Below the pieces are notes generated by a model. It saw only the letters and a program-made list of their open reading frames with translations, had not been told where the DNA came from and did no database searches. From Aurantimicrobium sp. INA4 (lineage in GTDB: Bacteria; Actinomycetota; Actinomycetes; Actinomycetales; Microbacteriaceae): a DNA stretch of 64,000 bases. Shown here one piece after another: positions 9,111-18,567 of this stretch (position 1 is its first letter; the number at the start of each line of letters is the position of its first letter). The stretch is from positions 1,240,001 to 1,304,000 of the forward strand of contig NZ_AP027040.1 in assembly GCF_027924525.1 (NCBI RefSeq), in the 5' to 3' direction. A program made the position numbers and the translations under genes.

Positions 9111-9172
9111 GTAGCTTTCCTTCTGGGCGTAACGTCATAGCAAGTTTTGATTACCCAAATAAGGAGCACACC

Positions 9173-10480
9173 ATGAGCGACAACCAAGCCAACTGGAAGT
9201 TTGAAACCAAGCAGATTCACTCTGGAGCACAGCCAGACCCAGTGACTAATGCTCGTGCTACCCCGATTTACCAAACCACCTCTTACGTGTTCAACAACGC
9301 CGAGCACGCTAAGAACCTCTTTGCTCTGGCAGAGTTTGGAAACATCTATACCCGCATCCAGAACCCCACTCAGGACGTTGTTGAGCAGCGAGTCGCTGCT
9401 CTCGAAGGCGGAACCGCAGCGCTTCTTGTCTCTTCTGGTCAGGCCGCAGAGACTTTTGCAGTGCTCAACATTGCCGAAGCTGGTGACCACATTGTGTCTT
9501 CAAGCTCTATTTATGGTGGCACCTACAACTTGTTCAAGTACACCCTGGCCAAACTCGGTATCGAAGTTACCTTCGTAGAAAACCAAGATGATGCTGACGA
9601 GTGGCGTGCAGCCGTTCGCCCCAACACCAAGCTTTTCTTCGGTGAAACCATTGGTAACCCCCGTATCAACATTTTGGATATTGGACTTGTTTCCAAGGTT
9701 GCGCACGAGGCAGGTGTTCCCCTCATCGTGGACAACACAATCGCTACCCCCTACCTGATCCGTCCTCTCGAGCACGGAGCTGACATTGTTGTACACTCCG
9801 CAACCAAGTTCCTAGGCGGTCACGGAACAGTCATCGGCGGAATCATTGTTGACGGCGGAAAGTTTGAATGGTCTAAGAACGTTGAGAAGTTCCCTGGCCT
9901 GACAGAACCTGACCCCTCTTACCACGGTGCAAGTTACACAACCGTACTTGGCGATTCGATTGCGTACATCATCAAGGCACGTGTCCAGTTGCTGCGTGAC
10001 CTTGGTTCATCTATTGCTCCTGCAAGCGCATGGCAAATAATCCAAGGAATTGAAACCTTGAGCCTGCGTATTGAACGTCACGTTGAAAATGCGACCGCTA
10101 TTGCTCAGTGGTTAGAAGCACACCCCCAGGTTGCTTCCGTGAACTACGCAGCATTGCCTTCAAGCCCGTGGTACACCGCAGCAAACCGCTATGCCCCCAA
10201 GGGCGTTGGTGCTGTGCTCTCCTTTGAACTCAAGGGAGGAGTTGAAGCAGGTAAGGCATTTGTTGACAACCTAGATCTCTTTAGCCACCTCGCAAATATC
10301 GGTGATGTTCGCTCATTGGTGATCCACCCAGCATCTACAACCCACTCACAGCTCACTCCAGAACAGCAGCTAACTACTGGTGTGACTCCAGGATTGGTTC
10401 GTTTATCCGTTGGGCTTGAGAATATTGATGACCTCAAAGCAGACCTTCAACAAGGGCTGGATGCAGCGGCTTCGATTTGA
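9173..10480 (+). CDS. metY: O-acetylhomoserine aminocarboxypropyltransferase (sulfhydrylase)
   Basis: This 435-residue PLP enzyme of the Cys/Met-metabolism family makes homocysteine from O-acetylhomoserine and sulfide. The VVHSATKFLGGHG segment holds the Schiff-base lysine, and the N-terminal FETKQIHSGAQPDPVTNARA plus IYTRIQNPTQDVVEQR regions are diagnostic for MetY. An AAGGAG site 8 bases upstream supports ATG 9173 over a TTG at 9107. It pairs functionally with metX 2.8 kb downstream, but a membrane protein and a crotonase gene separate them. I see no SAM riboswitch in the 62-base leader. Confidence 0.96.
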   Translation: MSDNQANWKFETKQIHSGAQPDPVTNARATPIYQTTSYVFNNAEHAKNLFALAEFGNIYTRIQNPTQDVVEQRVAALEGGTAALLVSSGQAAETFAVLNIAEAGDHIVSSSSIYGGTYNLFKYTLAKLGIEVTFVENQDDADEWRAAVRPNTKLFFGETIGNPRINILDIGLVSKVAHEAGVPLIVDNTIATPYLIRPLEHGADIVVHSATKFLGGHGTVIGGIIVDGGKFEWSKNVEKFPGLTEPDPSYHGASYTTVLGDSIAYIIKARVQLLRDLGSSIAPASAWQIIQGIETLSLRIERHVENATAIAQWLEAHPQVASVNYAALPSSPWYTAANRYAPKGVGAVLSFELKGGVEAGKAFVDNLDLFSHLANIGDVRSLVIHPASTTHSQLTPEQQLTTGVTPGLVRLSVGLENIDDLKADLQQGLDAAASI

Positions 10481-10581
10481 GCAGGAACGTATCTTGACGA
10501 ATCCTCAGCTTAGATTCACCAGCCGTGAATATCCAGAACAAGTCAAAAGCTTGCTAGCGTTACTATCTTGAGGGCTGACAT

Positions 10582-10605
10582 ATTCAGCTATCCATAGAGC
10601 TGAAT
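10582..10605. repeat. Perfect 8-bp hairpin before the membrane-protein gene
   Basis: ATTCAGCT and AGCTGAAT are separated by 8 bases, ending 13 bases before the TTG start of the next gene. It could be an attenuator or leader hairpin, or the remnant of a metY terminator. No T-run follows. Confidence 0.4.
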
Positions 10606-10618
10606 TCGAGAGGCAGTC

Positions 10619-12460
10619 TTGGCTATTTCCACTAGTTTTCGTTTGTGGGCTTCCCTACTTGTAGTTGTGCTTTCAATAGTGGGATTTCAATTGTCAATTC
10701 TCACTACATCTATGTTGTTTGTGCTCTGTTTTGTAGTCTTGACTTTTCTTTACGCCAAGAAATTGGGGTTGGTTCTTTCCGGTACTGCAGCATTCCTAAT
10801 GTTGGGGTCAACTGTTCTTGTTTCAGGACTGCTAGGGACATTTATCCAAACTCAATACGTCCAAACAATTGCAGATTCATTGGGTCTGGTGACTTTTGTC
10901 GCAATTGGAATTGAGTTTGCTACTCAATCAAAGGCGATTGTAAAAACAAGTGTCCTAGGTTGGGGAAGAGCTCAAACTATTTCTCTTATTGGGCCTCTCT
11001 TTTTTTGCATTTCTTTCCTAGCTTCAAGGTTTTTGCCGCAGGGTAACAAATTTGCCTGGGTTATGAATAATGACGCAGTCAATAACATCCTCATGGTCAG
11101 GGACTTAACAAATGACGGCGGCGTACTCATCGGCGATGGAGGAAATCCTGTCCCCTTTACCACTTCCTTACTCTCAATATTTCTGGTTCAGCCAAATACC
11201 GACTACGAACAACATGGAAATCTCATGGCTGATGTCCTCGGAATGCAGATGTATTGGCTTTTCACAGGAATTCTTCTCGGGTTAGCTGCTGGTCTGTTGG
11301 GAGCAGAGATTTCCCGTCGTCAGAACCTTTCCCAGAAATGGCAGATTCTTTCTGCTGGAGTTGCTTCCTTTGCTACAACAATGTGGTTCATTGTTGGATA
11401 TCCGATTGAATACGGTTTTCTTAATGCTGCGCTGGGGCTGGCACTTCTATTGGTTGCCACTCTCGCTTTTCAATTCCAGGAAGAGCAGCCTGCTGTAGTT
11501 CTTGGTGTTTTATTTCTGTCATCTCTACTAATCATTGCTACATGGACGCCAACAGTTATTTTTATTCTTGCGTTCATAGCCATTGTTGTTGTCCGACAGA
11601 GAAAAACCATTTTTGTGTCAGATTTATCTGTTCTGTTTACCTGGGGTTTCCCAATGGTCATCACAATAGCTTTTGGCCTAGTAATTACTATCCCAAGTTT
11701 TATAAGAACCTCTTCGCTTTTGTCTTCTCCAGGGGGCGTTGAACATATACCGACTGCGATGTTGTGGCTTCTTCCACTCTGCTTGGTATTGATTAGCCTG
11801 GTTGTATTTGGACCGAAGTCATCCAAATTTATTGCATACTCCTCTGTTGGTATTGCCCAACTTATTGCAGTGAATGGACTTCTATTTCTCAATCGAAACT
11901 TAGAGGACCCTTGGACCTATTACCCATTCAAGATGCTCTGGTTTGGTTCGGCATTTATTTGCCTAATCATCATTCCAATCGTGTTTGTATTCATAAGTAA
12001 ACAGAAACAAAAAATACTGCGTTACTCTCTTGCTTCGCTCTTTACATTCACCTTGTTGATAGCACTCAACTGGTCGATTCCAAAACCCTCGACATTTGCT
12101 TTGAAAGATATATCTTCGATTTTCTTTTCCCCTCAAGGGGAGCTGTTTAATGATGAAGTCGCGACTCAAATGTTTAAGGATGACAACGAATCCCTCGTTG
12201 TTTATTGGATTTCGCAACGTGGCGATCAAGCAAGTGCTCTGAATTTTTGGAATATTTCGAATTGGGCCAATTCGTTAAAACCGAATGTTTATGACATTCG
12301 ATACCTTGCCTACTATTTGCCGCCAACAGACCCAAAACTACTCTGCGACTTGGCTAGTTTGGCCAAAACTGAGCTAAAGGTTGTTTCCTCTGATGAGGAT
12401 TTACAGTCGGGCTTATACGAATTTTGTCCTGATTTGCCCATTTCTATTTCTCGCGGCTAA
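10619..12460 (+). CDS. Large polytopic membrane protein, possible GT-C-type glycosyltransferase
   Basis: I do not recognise the family of this 613-residue protein. It has about 12-13 hydrophobic segments to residue 490, then a soluble, presumably extracytoplasmic tail (about 500-613). The first large loop contains MNNDAVNNILMVRDL; an acidic motif in the first outer loop is the hallmark of GT-C enzymes, so a lipid-linked sugar transferase is possible but unproven. The start is TTG with a GAGAGG site 5 bases upstream. The codon use is visibly AT-richer than metY and metX on either side, and the gene splits a methionine locus, both suggesting later insertion. Confidence 0.75.
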   Translation: MAISTSFRLWASLLVVVLSIVGFQLSILTTSMLFVLCFVVLTFLYAKKLGLVLSGTAAFLMLGSTVLVSGLLGTFIQTQYVQTIADSLGLVTFVAIGIEFATQSKAIVKTSVLGWGRAQTISLIGPLFFCISFLASRFLPQGNKFAWVMNNDAVNNILMVRDLTNDGGVLIGDGGNPVPFTTSLLSIFLVQPNTDYEQHGNLMADVLGMQMYWLFTGILLGLAAGLLGAEISRRQNLSQKWQILSAGVASFATTMWFIVGYPIEYGFLNAALGLALLLVATLAFQFQEEQPAVVLGVLFLSSLLIIATWTPTVIFILAFIAIVVVRQRKTIFVSDLSVLFTWGFPMVITIAFGLVITIPSFIRTSSLLSSPGGVEHIPTAMLWLLPLCLVLISLVVFGPKSSKFIAYSSVGIAQLIAVNGLLFLNRNLEDPWTYYPFKMLWFGSAFICLIIIPIVFVFISKQKQKILRYSLASLFTFTLLIALNWSIPKPSTFALKDISSIFFSPQGELFNDEVATQMFKDDNESLVVYWISQRGDQASALNFWNISNWANSLKPNVYDIRYLAYYLPPTDPKLLCDLASLAKTELKVVSSDEDLQSGLYEFCPDLPISISRG

Positions 12461-12490
12461 TTCCCCTGCAATTACTCTAAATTGCTGGGG

Positions 12491-12496
12491 TAGTCT
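12491..12496 (+). promoter_or_regulatory. Candidate leaderless -10 element of the crotonase gene
   Basis: TAGTCT lies exactly 6 bases before ATG 12503. There is no ribosome binding site between them. Confidence 0.5.
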
Positions 12497-12502
12497 CTTC
12501 AC

Positions 12503-13288
12503 ATGGTTGAACCGATGATTGAAGTTGATGACCATGGCCACATCCGGCAGCTGAGACTCAACCGCGCCGAAAAAATGAATGCCGCCAATCGGCAGATGCT
12601 CTCCGAGCTTTCTCTTGCCTACGCAGAAGCAGACCGCGACGACAATATCCGCGTCTTAGTTGTCTCTGCCGCGGGCGAGCATTTCACAGCAGGCCTGGAT
12701 CTTGCAGATGTGTTGGGAACTGCAAATGAGTCAGGTCTTCAGCTCACACCAGCCGGAGGGCTGGACCCCTGGGGGATCACTACCCAGCCCATTTCAAAAC
12801 CTGTTGTTGTGGCAGTTCAAGGAACTTGTCTCACTCTCGGTGTTGAGCTCATTTTGGCATCTGAGCTTTCTGTTGCTGATGAGACAACAGTTTTTGGGCA
12901 GCTGGAAGTCACGCGCGGAATCATGCCTTTTGGCGGTGCTACCACCCGCTTCCCAGCCCGGGTAGGGTGGGCCTACGCATCTCGATATTTGCTAACTGGT
13001 GAAACGTTCAACGCAGAGGAAGCACTTCGTATTGGCCTCATCAATGAAGTAGTCCCTCGCGGAACACAGGTCGAGCGAGCAATGGAGCTTGCTGGACTGA
13101 TTGCCGATCAGGCTCCCCTTGCTGTTCAAGCAACACTGAGGAATGCGCGAATGGCGCGAGCAGCAATTGAAATAGAAGCTTTGGGTGCATTGCCCCAGGA
13201 ATTAGCCGGACTTCTCTCTAGCGAGGATTTCAAAGCGGGTGTTGCCTCCTTTGCGACGAGGTCAAAGCCCACGTTCTCAGGCAAGTAG
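12503..13288 (+). CDS. Enoyl-CoA hydratase/isomerase family protein
   Basis: This 261-residue crotonase-fold enzyme has the HFTAGLDLADV segment forming the first half of the oxyanion hole and GTCLTLGVELILASELSVAD the second. The exact reaction is not clear: the Glu pair of true hydratases is not obvious, with LGVELILASEL offering one candidate. Likely substrates are acyl-CoA thioesters. It reads in the same direction as metX, 12 bases upstream of it, but has no known role in methionine synthesis. Confidence 0.88.
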   Translation: MVEPMIEVDDHGHIRQLRLNRAEKMNAANRQMLSELSLAYAEADRDDNIRVLVVSAAGEHFTAGLDLADVLGTANESGLQLTPAGGLDPWGITTQPISKPVVVAVQGTCLTLGVELILASELSVADETTVFGQLEVTRGIMPFGGATTRFPARVGWAYASRYLLTGETFNAEEALRIGLINEVVPRGTQVERAMELAGLIADQAPLAVQATLRNARMARAAIEIEALGALPQELAGLLSSEDFKAGVASFATRSKPTFSGK

Positions 13289-13300
13289 GCTTAATGAACT

Positions 13301-14506
13301 ATGGATTGGCAAGATTCCGCCGATAACCTGCCCTCAGGATTCATCACTGACGAGCAGGTTCGCTCTGTTGCCGGAAAACCTCCCGTCACAGGTGCTTGGC
13401 GCGATGGCGATGCACCTGGAAACCGACAGTTTGCCAATCTAGGCCCGTTTGATTTTGAATGTGGGGGCTCTCTTCCTCACGTTCGTATTGCCTACGAAAC
13501 ATGGGGAACCCTCAACGAAGATAAAGACAATGCAGTCCTGGTTCTCCATGCTCTCACCGGAGACAGCCATGTTGTGGGGCCCGCCGGAGGCGGTCACACC
13601 ACAGCTGGCTGGTGGAATGAGGTTGTTGGCCCAGGTCTTGCCATCGACACCGATAGGTGGTTTGTCGTTGCACCCAATGTTTTGGGAGGCTGCCAAGGTT
13701 CTACCGGTCCAGCATCACTTGCACCGGACGGATACGAATGGGGCTCTCGTTTCCCCTACACAACAATCCGTGACCAAGCACGTGCCCAAGCGCTGTTCTC
13801 TGACGTGATTGGCATAGACAAGTGGGCTGCTGTTATTGGTGGCTCCATGGGCGGTATGCATGCACTCGAATGGGGTGCAATGTTCCCCGAGCGCGTCGAG
13901 CGCTTGGCGGTGCTTGCCGCACCACCAGCAACAAGCGCTGATGAGATTGCATTGAACACAGTTCAGATAGAAGCGATCATGCTAGATCCAGCTTTTCGTG
14001 CAGGTCACTATTACGAGGCTGCGGATGGTGTGGGCCCATATCGGGGCCTGGCACTGGCGCGCAGAATTTCCTTCCAGAACTTTCGCACACCCGCTGAGCT
14101 CAATGAACGCTTTGATCGTTCCTCTCAAAGCGACATCAGTCCTTTAGGTAAGGGTGGTCGTTTTGCTGTGGCCAGCTATCTAGACTTCCATGGCAACAAA
14201 TTCACTCGCCGCTTTGATGCGAACAGCTATGTCACTCTCGTCGAAGCCATGAACTCACACGATTTGGGTCGTAATCGAGAAAGTATTGAATCAGTGCTGG
14301 AATCGATCACGATTCCCACACTGATTATTGGTATCGACAGTGACCGTTTCTTCCCCTTGGCTGGCCAACAACGACTTGCTTCCCACATCCCCGGAAACAT
14401 CAATGGCGATGTGCCTGCTCTATTGAAATCAGACTTTGGTCACGATGCATTCTTGATCGAATCCGATTTTGTGGGTGAACAACTCAGCAGGCTTCTTGCA
14501 ACCTAA
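13301..14506 (+). CDS. metX: Homoserine O-acetyltransferase
   Basis: The 401-residue alpha/beta-hydrolase-fold enzyme acetylates homoserine from acetyl-CoA, feeding MetY. The nucleophile elbow GGSMGG places Ser182; GIDSDRFFP supplies the Asp and SDFGHDAFLIE the His of the triad. HALTGDSH (84-91) and NVLGGCQGSTGP (126-137) are family signatures. A TAGGCT hexamer lies 9 bases before the ATG, slightly farther than in the leaderless set, and overlaps the crotonase stop region, so metX may have its own promoter as well as read-through. It converges on galU with 8 bases between. Confidence 0.96.
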   Translation: MDWQDSADNLPSGFITDEQVRSVAGKPPVTGAWRDGDAPGNRQFANLGPFDFECGGSLPHVRIAYETWGTLNEDKDNAVLVLHALTGDSHVVGPAGGGHTTAGWWNEVVGPGLAIDTDRWFVVAPNVLGGCQGSTGPASLAPDGYEWGSRFPYTTIRDQARAQALFSDVIGIDKWAAVIGGSMGGMHALEWGAMFPERVERLAVLAAPPATSADEIALNTVQIEAIMLDPAFRAGHYYEAADGVGPYRGLALARRISFQNFRTPAELNERFDRSSQSDISPLGKGGRFAVASYLDFHGNKFTRRFDANSYVTLVEAMNSHDLGRNRESIESVLESITIPTLIIGIDSDRFFPLAGQQRLASHIPGNINGDVPALLKSDFGHDAFLIESDFVGEQLSRLLAT

Positions 14507-14514
14507 GTTTAGGT

Positions 14515-15399
14515 TTACAGCTTCGAGGTAAAGCCCCTGAGCCATGCTGTGAATTCGCTACCCAGATCATCTCTCTCACTTGCGAGCTCGACAATTGTCT
14601 TGAGATAAGAAAGTCGGTCACCGGTATCAAAACGGCGGCCTTCAAAAACCAGTCCAATAACTGGTCCTGCTAATTCTGGGTGAGCTGCCATCTCATTCAA
14701 TGCATCGGTTAGCTGGTATTCCCCGCCCAGACCGGGCTTAAGGTTCCTGAGCACCTCAAAGACGCCTGGTTGTAATACATAACGACCGATCACGGCAAAG
14801 TTCGAGGGTGCTGCTTCGGTAGATGGTTTTTCGACCAACTCAGAAACCTCAACAACGTTGTCGTGACGATTTCCAGTTCGAACAATTCCGTACTTGTGAA
14901 CGTCACTTTCAGGAACTTCCATCAATGCAACAACATTTGCTTGCTGATTGTTGGCAATCTCGATCATGTCTTTGAGGAGAGTGCTGTTTGCTTCAATGAG
15001 ATCGTCACCGAGAAGCACGGCAAACGGTTCATTGCCCACAAAAGTTTCGGCCTTAGAAATAGCGTGGCCAAGTCCTAATGGGTCTCCCTGACGGACGTAG
15101 TGCAAATCAGCAAGACCTGTTGCCTCTGCAACAACACCTAAGCGGTCTTTGTCACCTTTTTCAATAAGCAGGTTTTCAAGTTCGACGGCGCGGTCAAAAT
15201 GGTTTTCTAAAGCGTTTTTGTGTCGTCCTGTAATCATGAGGACATGTGCAAGACCTGCGCCAACAGCTTCTTCAACAACGTATTGAATTGCTGGCTTATC
15301 AACTACAGGCAGCATCTCTTTAGGCAAAGCTTTTGTTGCGGGAAGGAACCTCGTACCTAAGCCTGCTGCAGGAATAACTGCCTTGGTTATGTTGCTCAC
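14515..15399 (-). CDS. galU: UTP-glucose-1-phosphate uridylyltransferase
   Basis: The 294-residue nucleotidyltransferase makes UDP-glucose for envelope glycans. The nucleotide-binding loop GLGTRFLPATKALPKEMLPV is near the N-terminus, and the VEKPSTEAAPSNFAVIGRYV and GGEYQLTDAL segments are typical. The GTG start at 15399 overlaps the stop of the GT87 gene by 4 bases (GTGA), so the two are cotranscribed and coupled. The conserved gene pairing suggests the glycosyltransferase and GalU serve the same polymer, which is inference. Confidence 0.95.
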   Translation of the reverse strand: MSNITKAVIPAAGLGTRFLPATKALPKEMLPVVDKPAIQYVVEEAVGAGLAHVLMITGRHKNALENHFDRAVELENLLIEKGDKDRLGVVAEATGLADLHYVRQGDPLGLGHAISKAETFVGNEPFAVLLGDDLIEANSTLLKDMIEIANNQQANVVALMEVPESDVHKYGIVRTGNRHDNVVEVSELVEKPSTEAAPSNFAVIGRYVLQPGVFEVLRNLKPGLGGEYQLTDALNEMAAHPELAGPVIGLVFEGRRFDTGDRLSYLKTIVELASERDDLGSEFTAWLRGFTSKL

Positions 15400-16646
15400 A
15401 ATTCCACACTACCTGCGAGGTTGTAAGGCAAGGACGTGGCTTTCGGCTTTGATTCATAAGGAATCCACACCGAAACTGCCAGAAGTACTACTTCCCCAAT
15501 ATTTCGTAGCGTAAGCAAGCTCAATTCAAGAGGTTGAACATTGAGCAGACCCGCATAAAGGTAAGGGTAAAAGCTTTGCGTTAGTGCCGCCAACACAAGG
15601 GCAACTACTGCAGGCGCGACGAAGCGTACGCGCTCCATCACTAGCCCGGCAATGATGGGGGCAGCAAGCCACCCAATGTATTGAGGCGAACCAACCTTAT
15701 TGAAAACAATAAGAACCATTGTGAGCGCAAGTGCGACCGCGGGCAGAACATGGCTGGGATTTGAGCCTTTGTGGTGAAGCAGCATTCCCCAGCCCAAAAT
15801 TCCCACAAATCCCAGAGCAATAAGGACCGAGGAAAGATCTGCAGCAATGTTTGCTCCTTCACCCGATACCTGAAAGGTCAAAATCACGGTGTCGTAGTAG
15901 ACGGCATAACCTTCTTGGCCCAGCGCAGCTAGCCAGAGAAAAGGAGTTGCGAGTGGAGCCTCTATTTGCAACCCCCGTGTGGTTTGCTGTCCAAGAAAAC
16001 TGAACAGGTTACTTGCTCCGCCGAGAATAACTGCAATGGCAACTATCACTCCGGAGGTGACCAACACAGAGATAAAGACTTTTTTTCGGCGATCAACGGC
16101 AACCAAGACTGCTGCGATAAGAGCCGCTGGAGAAACTTTGATCCACGTAGCGATAGTGAGTAAAGCGCCAGCTAAAGCCGGACGTTCTACAGCAGCAAGT
16201 AAACCAACAATTGCCAAAGGTGTGATGACTGAATCTAACCGTGCAACTGCAATAGGTCCCAGTAGTAACAAGAATGCGAGCCACCACCACGCAGCCACGC
16301 GCTGCACCTTGTTTCGAGTACTTCCCCTTGCTGAATACAGCAAATATGCGAAGGCGACGGCATTCAAACCAGTTACGAGTACTACCCAGCCCAGGGCATA
16401 AGAACCCTGCCCGGCAAGAAGTGGCAGCAATATGGGAACCAAGGCCAAAACGGGATAAACCCACACTGTGTCAATTCCAATAGTTCCTGCGCCTTGAGCA
16501 GCTTGTGCAGCCCACATCTCATAGACGAAGGAGACATCTCCGTACGGGACTGCCTCAGCAACATAGCCTTGCCAGCCCAGCCACACACTGACCAAAACAA
16601 AAGCTGCCCACAACAAAAGTGAGCTCCCCCAGATTCGTGGCTTCAT
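15396..16646 (-). CDS. GT87-family membrane glycosyltransferase (mannosyltransferase-like)
   Basis: This 416-residue protein has about 10-11 transmembrane segments. The first outer loop contains YGDVSFVYEMW, an acidic GT-C motif, and there are LARLDS- and TWIKVSPAALI-like stretches seen in actinobacterial DUF2029/GT87 enzymes. Those use polyprenyl-phosphate sugars as donors on the outer membrane face (for example PimE adds a mannose to PIM). The polyprenyl-phosphate-mannose synthase in this window could supply the donor. The acceptor is unknown. It lies 2 bases after nnrD, in the operon ending with galU. Confidence 0.82.
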   Translation of the reverse strand: MKPRIWGSSLLLWAAFVLVSVWLGWQGYVAEAVPYGDVSFVYEMWAAQAAQGAGTIGIDTVWVYPVLALVPILLPLLAGQGSYALGWVVLVTGLNAVAFAYLLYSARGSTRNKVQRVAAWWWLAFLLLLGPIAVARLDSVITPLAIVGLLAAVERPALAGALLTIATWIKVSPAALIAAVLVAVDRRKKVFISVLVTSGVIVAIAVILGGASNLFSFLGQQTTRGLQIEAPLATPFLWLAALGQEGYAVYYDTVILTFQVSGEGANIAADLSSVLIALGFVGILGWGMLLHHKGSNPSHVLPAVALALTMVLIVFNKVGSPQYIGWLAAPIIAGLVMERVRFVAPAVVALVLAALTQSFYPYLYAGLLNVQPLELSLLTLRNIGEVVLLAVSVWIPYESKPKATSLPYNLAGSVEL

Positions 16647-16648
16647 AA

Positions 16649-17503
16649 CTATGAAGTACTGCCCTGTGTTATGAGTTCGTGAACAACAAGTGATACCTGA
16701 TCAGCAATTTCTAGCGCAGGAAATGGACCCTGCTGTGCAGCACGAAGTCCTGCTTGACTATGAAGATAAACACCCGTAGCTGCATACTCAGCTAGCTCCG
16801 TGAGATGCGGAACTCGATTGTGACTATGCGTAGCAATAATGGCGGCAATAATTCCAGCTAGAACGTCACCTGTTCCTGCTGTGGCTAACCACGTTGTTGG
16901 TGCTGTCACCCGAGTGATAAACCTGCCACCGGATTCGTGCTCAGGTGCAGCAATGATCGTTTCGAAGCCTTTGAGCACGACCACGACACCGAGTTCATCA
17001 GCTGCCCGTGGAGCCCAGTCCTCGTTGGGGTCTTCGCCTTGAGGAATGAGACGTTCCAGTTCGCCCTCATGGGGAGTAATGACCGCTGGCGCAGATACTT
17101 TGTCCAATAAAGCCAATCCACCAGCATCCACGACCACGGGTTGCAACCCTAAACATGCACGAGAAAGATCTGGCAATTCTGGATTGAAATATGGGTCTGC
17201 CTCCATGCCAGAGCCAACGAGCCAGGCATCGACGGCCCCAGAAACAGTCACTGTTTCAGGCCGTCTGGCCAACACCAAGGATGCAGGTTCCTTTTCGCCG
17301 AGGAATCTCACCATGCCGATGCCTGTGCGGTGGGCTGCCTCTACTCCCAGAACAGCAGCTCCCGGATAGGTGGCTGAACCTGTGACAACTCCAAGAACCC
17401 CATGAGAGTACTTGTTGTCTTGGGGAGTGGGAATACGAATGTGAGCAGCTGCCTCAGCTGCTCCCCATTCGCCGATGTGTTCCATGTTCCCAGTCTTGTT
17501 CAT
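16649..17503 (-). CDS. nnrD: ADP-dependent (S)-NAD(P)H-hydrate dehydratase
   Basis: This ribokinase-fold repair enzyme dehydrates damaged NAD(P)H hydrates. TAGTGDVLAGIIAA gives the nucleotide/catalytic GTGD motif, with VVDAGGLALL and ITPHEGELERL upstream. The epimerase (NnrE) domain that is often fused in bacteria is absent, so this is the stand-alone form of about 280 residues. The start is uncertain: ATG 17503, ATG 17485 and a GTG at 17521 overlapping the upstream stop are all possible and none has a good ribosome binding site. It sits just after two CNNM genes. Confidence 0.88.
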   Translation of the reverse strand: MNKTGNMEHIGEWGAAEAAAHIRIPTPQDNKYSHGVLGVVTGSATYPGAAVLGVEAAHRTGIGMVRFLGEKEPASLVLARRPETVTVSGAVDAWLVGSGMEADPYFNPELPDLSRACLGLQPVVVDAGGLALLDKVSAPAVITPHEGELERLIPQGEDPNEDWAPRAADELGVVVVLKGFETIIAAPEHESGGRFITRVTAPTTWLATAGTGDVLAGIIAAIIATHSHNRVPHLTELAEYAATGVYLHSQAGLRAAQQGPFPALEIADQVSLVVHELITQGSTS

Positions 17504-17514
17504 TTGGGAAAGAA

Positions 17515-18567
17515 CTACCACCGGCGAGTGGCATCGTTGACTTCACCCACAAGCTCTTCAATGATGTCTTCCAGGAAGAGCACACCGGTCGTTTCACCAG
17601 TCGCATCAACGACGCGGGCAAGGTGAATACCTGTGCGCTGCAGTTGAGCAAGGACATCTTCGAGGTCAGTGGATTCACTGACAGAAGCGAGTTGCCTAAT
17701 TCGCTTTGTTTTGATTGGACCTGTGTGAGTTCCTGCTTCAGAAATGTCATCATCATAGGTGAGTACGTCTTTGAGGTGGATATACCCAATAGGTTCCTGT
17801 TGGGCATCACTGATGACGTAGCGAGAGAAGCCATACTTTGCTACAGCCTGTTCCAGCTCGCTGACGGTGGAGCTTTCACTCAATGTGACCAAGTTATCTA
17901 TTGAAACTTTGATGTCGCCTGCTTTTTTCGTAGTGAAATCAAAAGCAGCAGAAAGAGTTCCCGAGCTGTCCTCGATGGTTCCCTCTCGGGTGGAGTGGGA
18001 GACAATCGTGGCTACCTCATTGAGAGTAAACACACTGTTTGCTTCTTGACGCGGCTGTACCCGACACAGCTTCAGCACACCATTAGCTATTTCATTCATG
18101 ACCCAGATCACTGGCTTCACAACGCGTGCAACAAAGACCAACGGGGGAGCCAAGATCAAAATGGCTTTATCTGGAACGGAGAACGAGGCGTTCTTGGGAA
18201 CCATTTCTCCAAATATCACGTGCAAGAACGTGACCAGCACCAAAGCAAAGATGAAGCTAATCGCAGAAATCCAACCTGGTGCCAAGCCAGTTCCATACAG
18301 TGCCATCTCCATCAGGTGGTGAATGGCCGGTTCTGACACGTTCAAAATAAGCAGAGAGGCAACCGTAATTCCCAACTGGCTTGTAGCCAGCATTAAGCTG
18401 ACGTGCTCCATGGCATAAAGAGCTGTCTTAGCTGAAGCTTTGCCCTTGTTGGCTAGAGGTTCGATTTGCGAGCGCCTCGCAGAGATCACAGCAAACTCTG
18501 CTGCCACGAAGAAAGCGTTGAGGGCGAGCAGAACCACAAGCCAAATCAGTCCAGCCCAATCACTCAT
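17515..18567 (-). CDS. CNNM/CorC-type membrane protein with CBS domains (second paralog)
   Basis: This 350-residue protein has an N-terminal DUF21/CNNM domain of about four hydrophobic segments (LNAFFVAAEFAVISARRSQIE, SQLGITVASLL, HVIFGEMVPKN) followed by a CBS pair (VSELEQAVAKYGFSRYVISD; LEDVLAQLQRTGIHLARVVD). It lacks the C-terminal CorC/HlyC domain of its neighbour. Family members are linked to Mg2+ or Co2+ transport or homeostasis; the role here is inferred. The start ATG 18567 overlaps the preceding gene by 8 bases. Confidence 0.9.
   Translation of the reverse strand: MSDWAGLIWLVVLLALNAFFVAAEFAVISARRSQIEPLANKGKASAKTALYAMEHVSLMLATSQLGITVASLLILNVSEPAIHHLMEMALYGTGLAPGWISAISFIFALVLVTFLHVIFGEMVPKNASFSVPDKAILILAPPLVFVARVVKPVIWVMNEIANGVLKLCRVQPRQEANSVFTLNEVATIVSHSTREGTIEDSSGTLSAAFDFTTKKAGDIKVSIDNLVTLSESSTVSELEQAVAKYGFSRYVISDAQQEPIGYIHLKDVLTYDDDISEAGTHTGPIKTKRIRQLASVSESTDLEDVLAQLQRTGIHLARVVDATGETTGVLFLEDIIEELVGEVNDATRRW

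Noticed and set aside
9111..9172. SAM or other riboswitch ahead of metY
   Set aside because: The 62-base leader is too short and shows no conserved riboswitch core.
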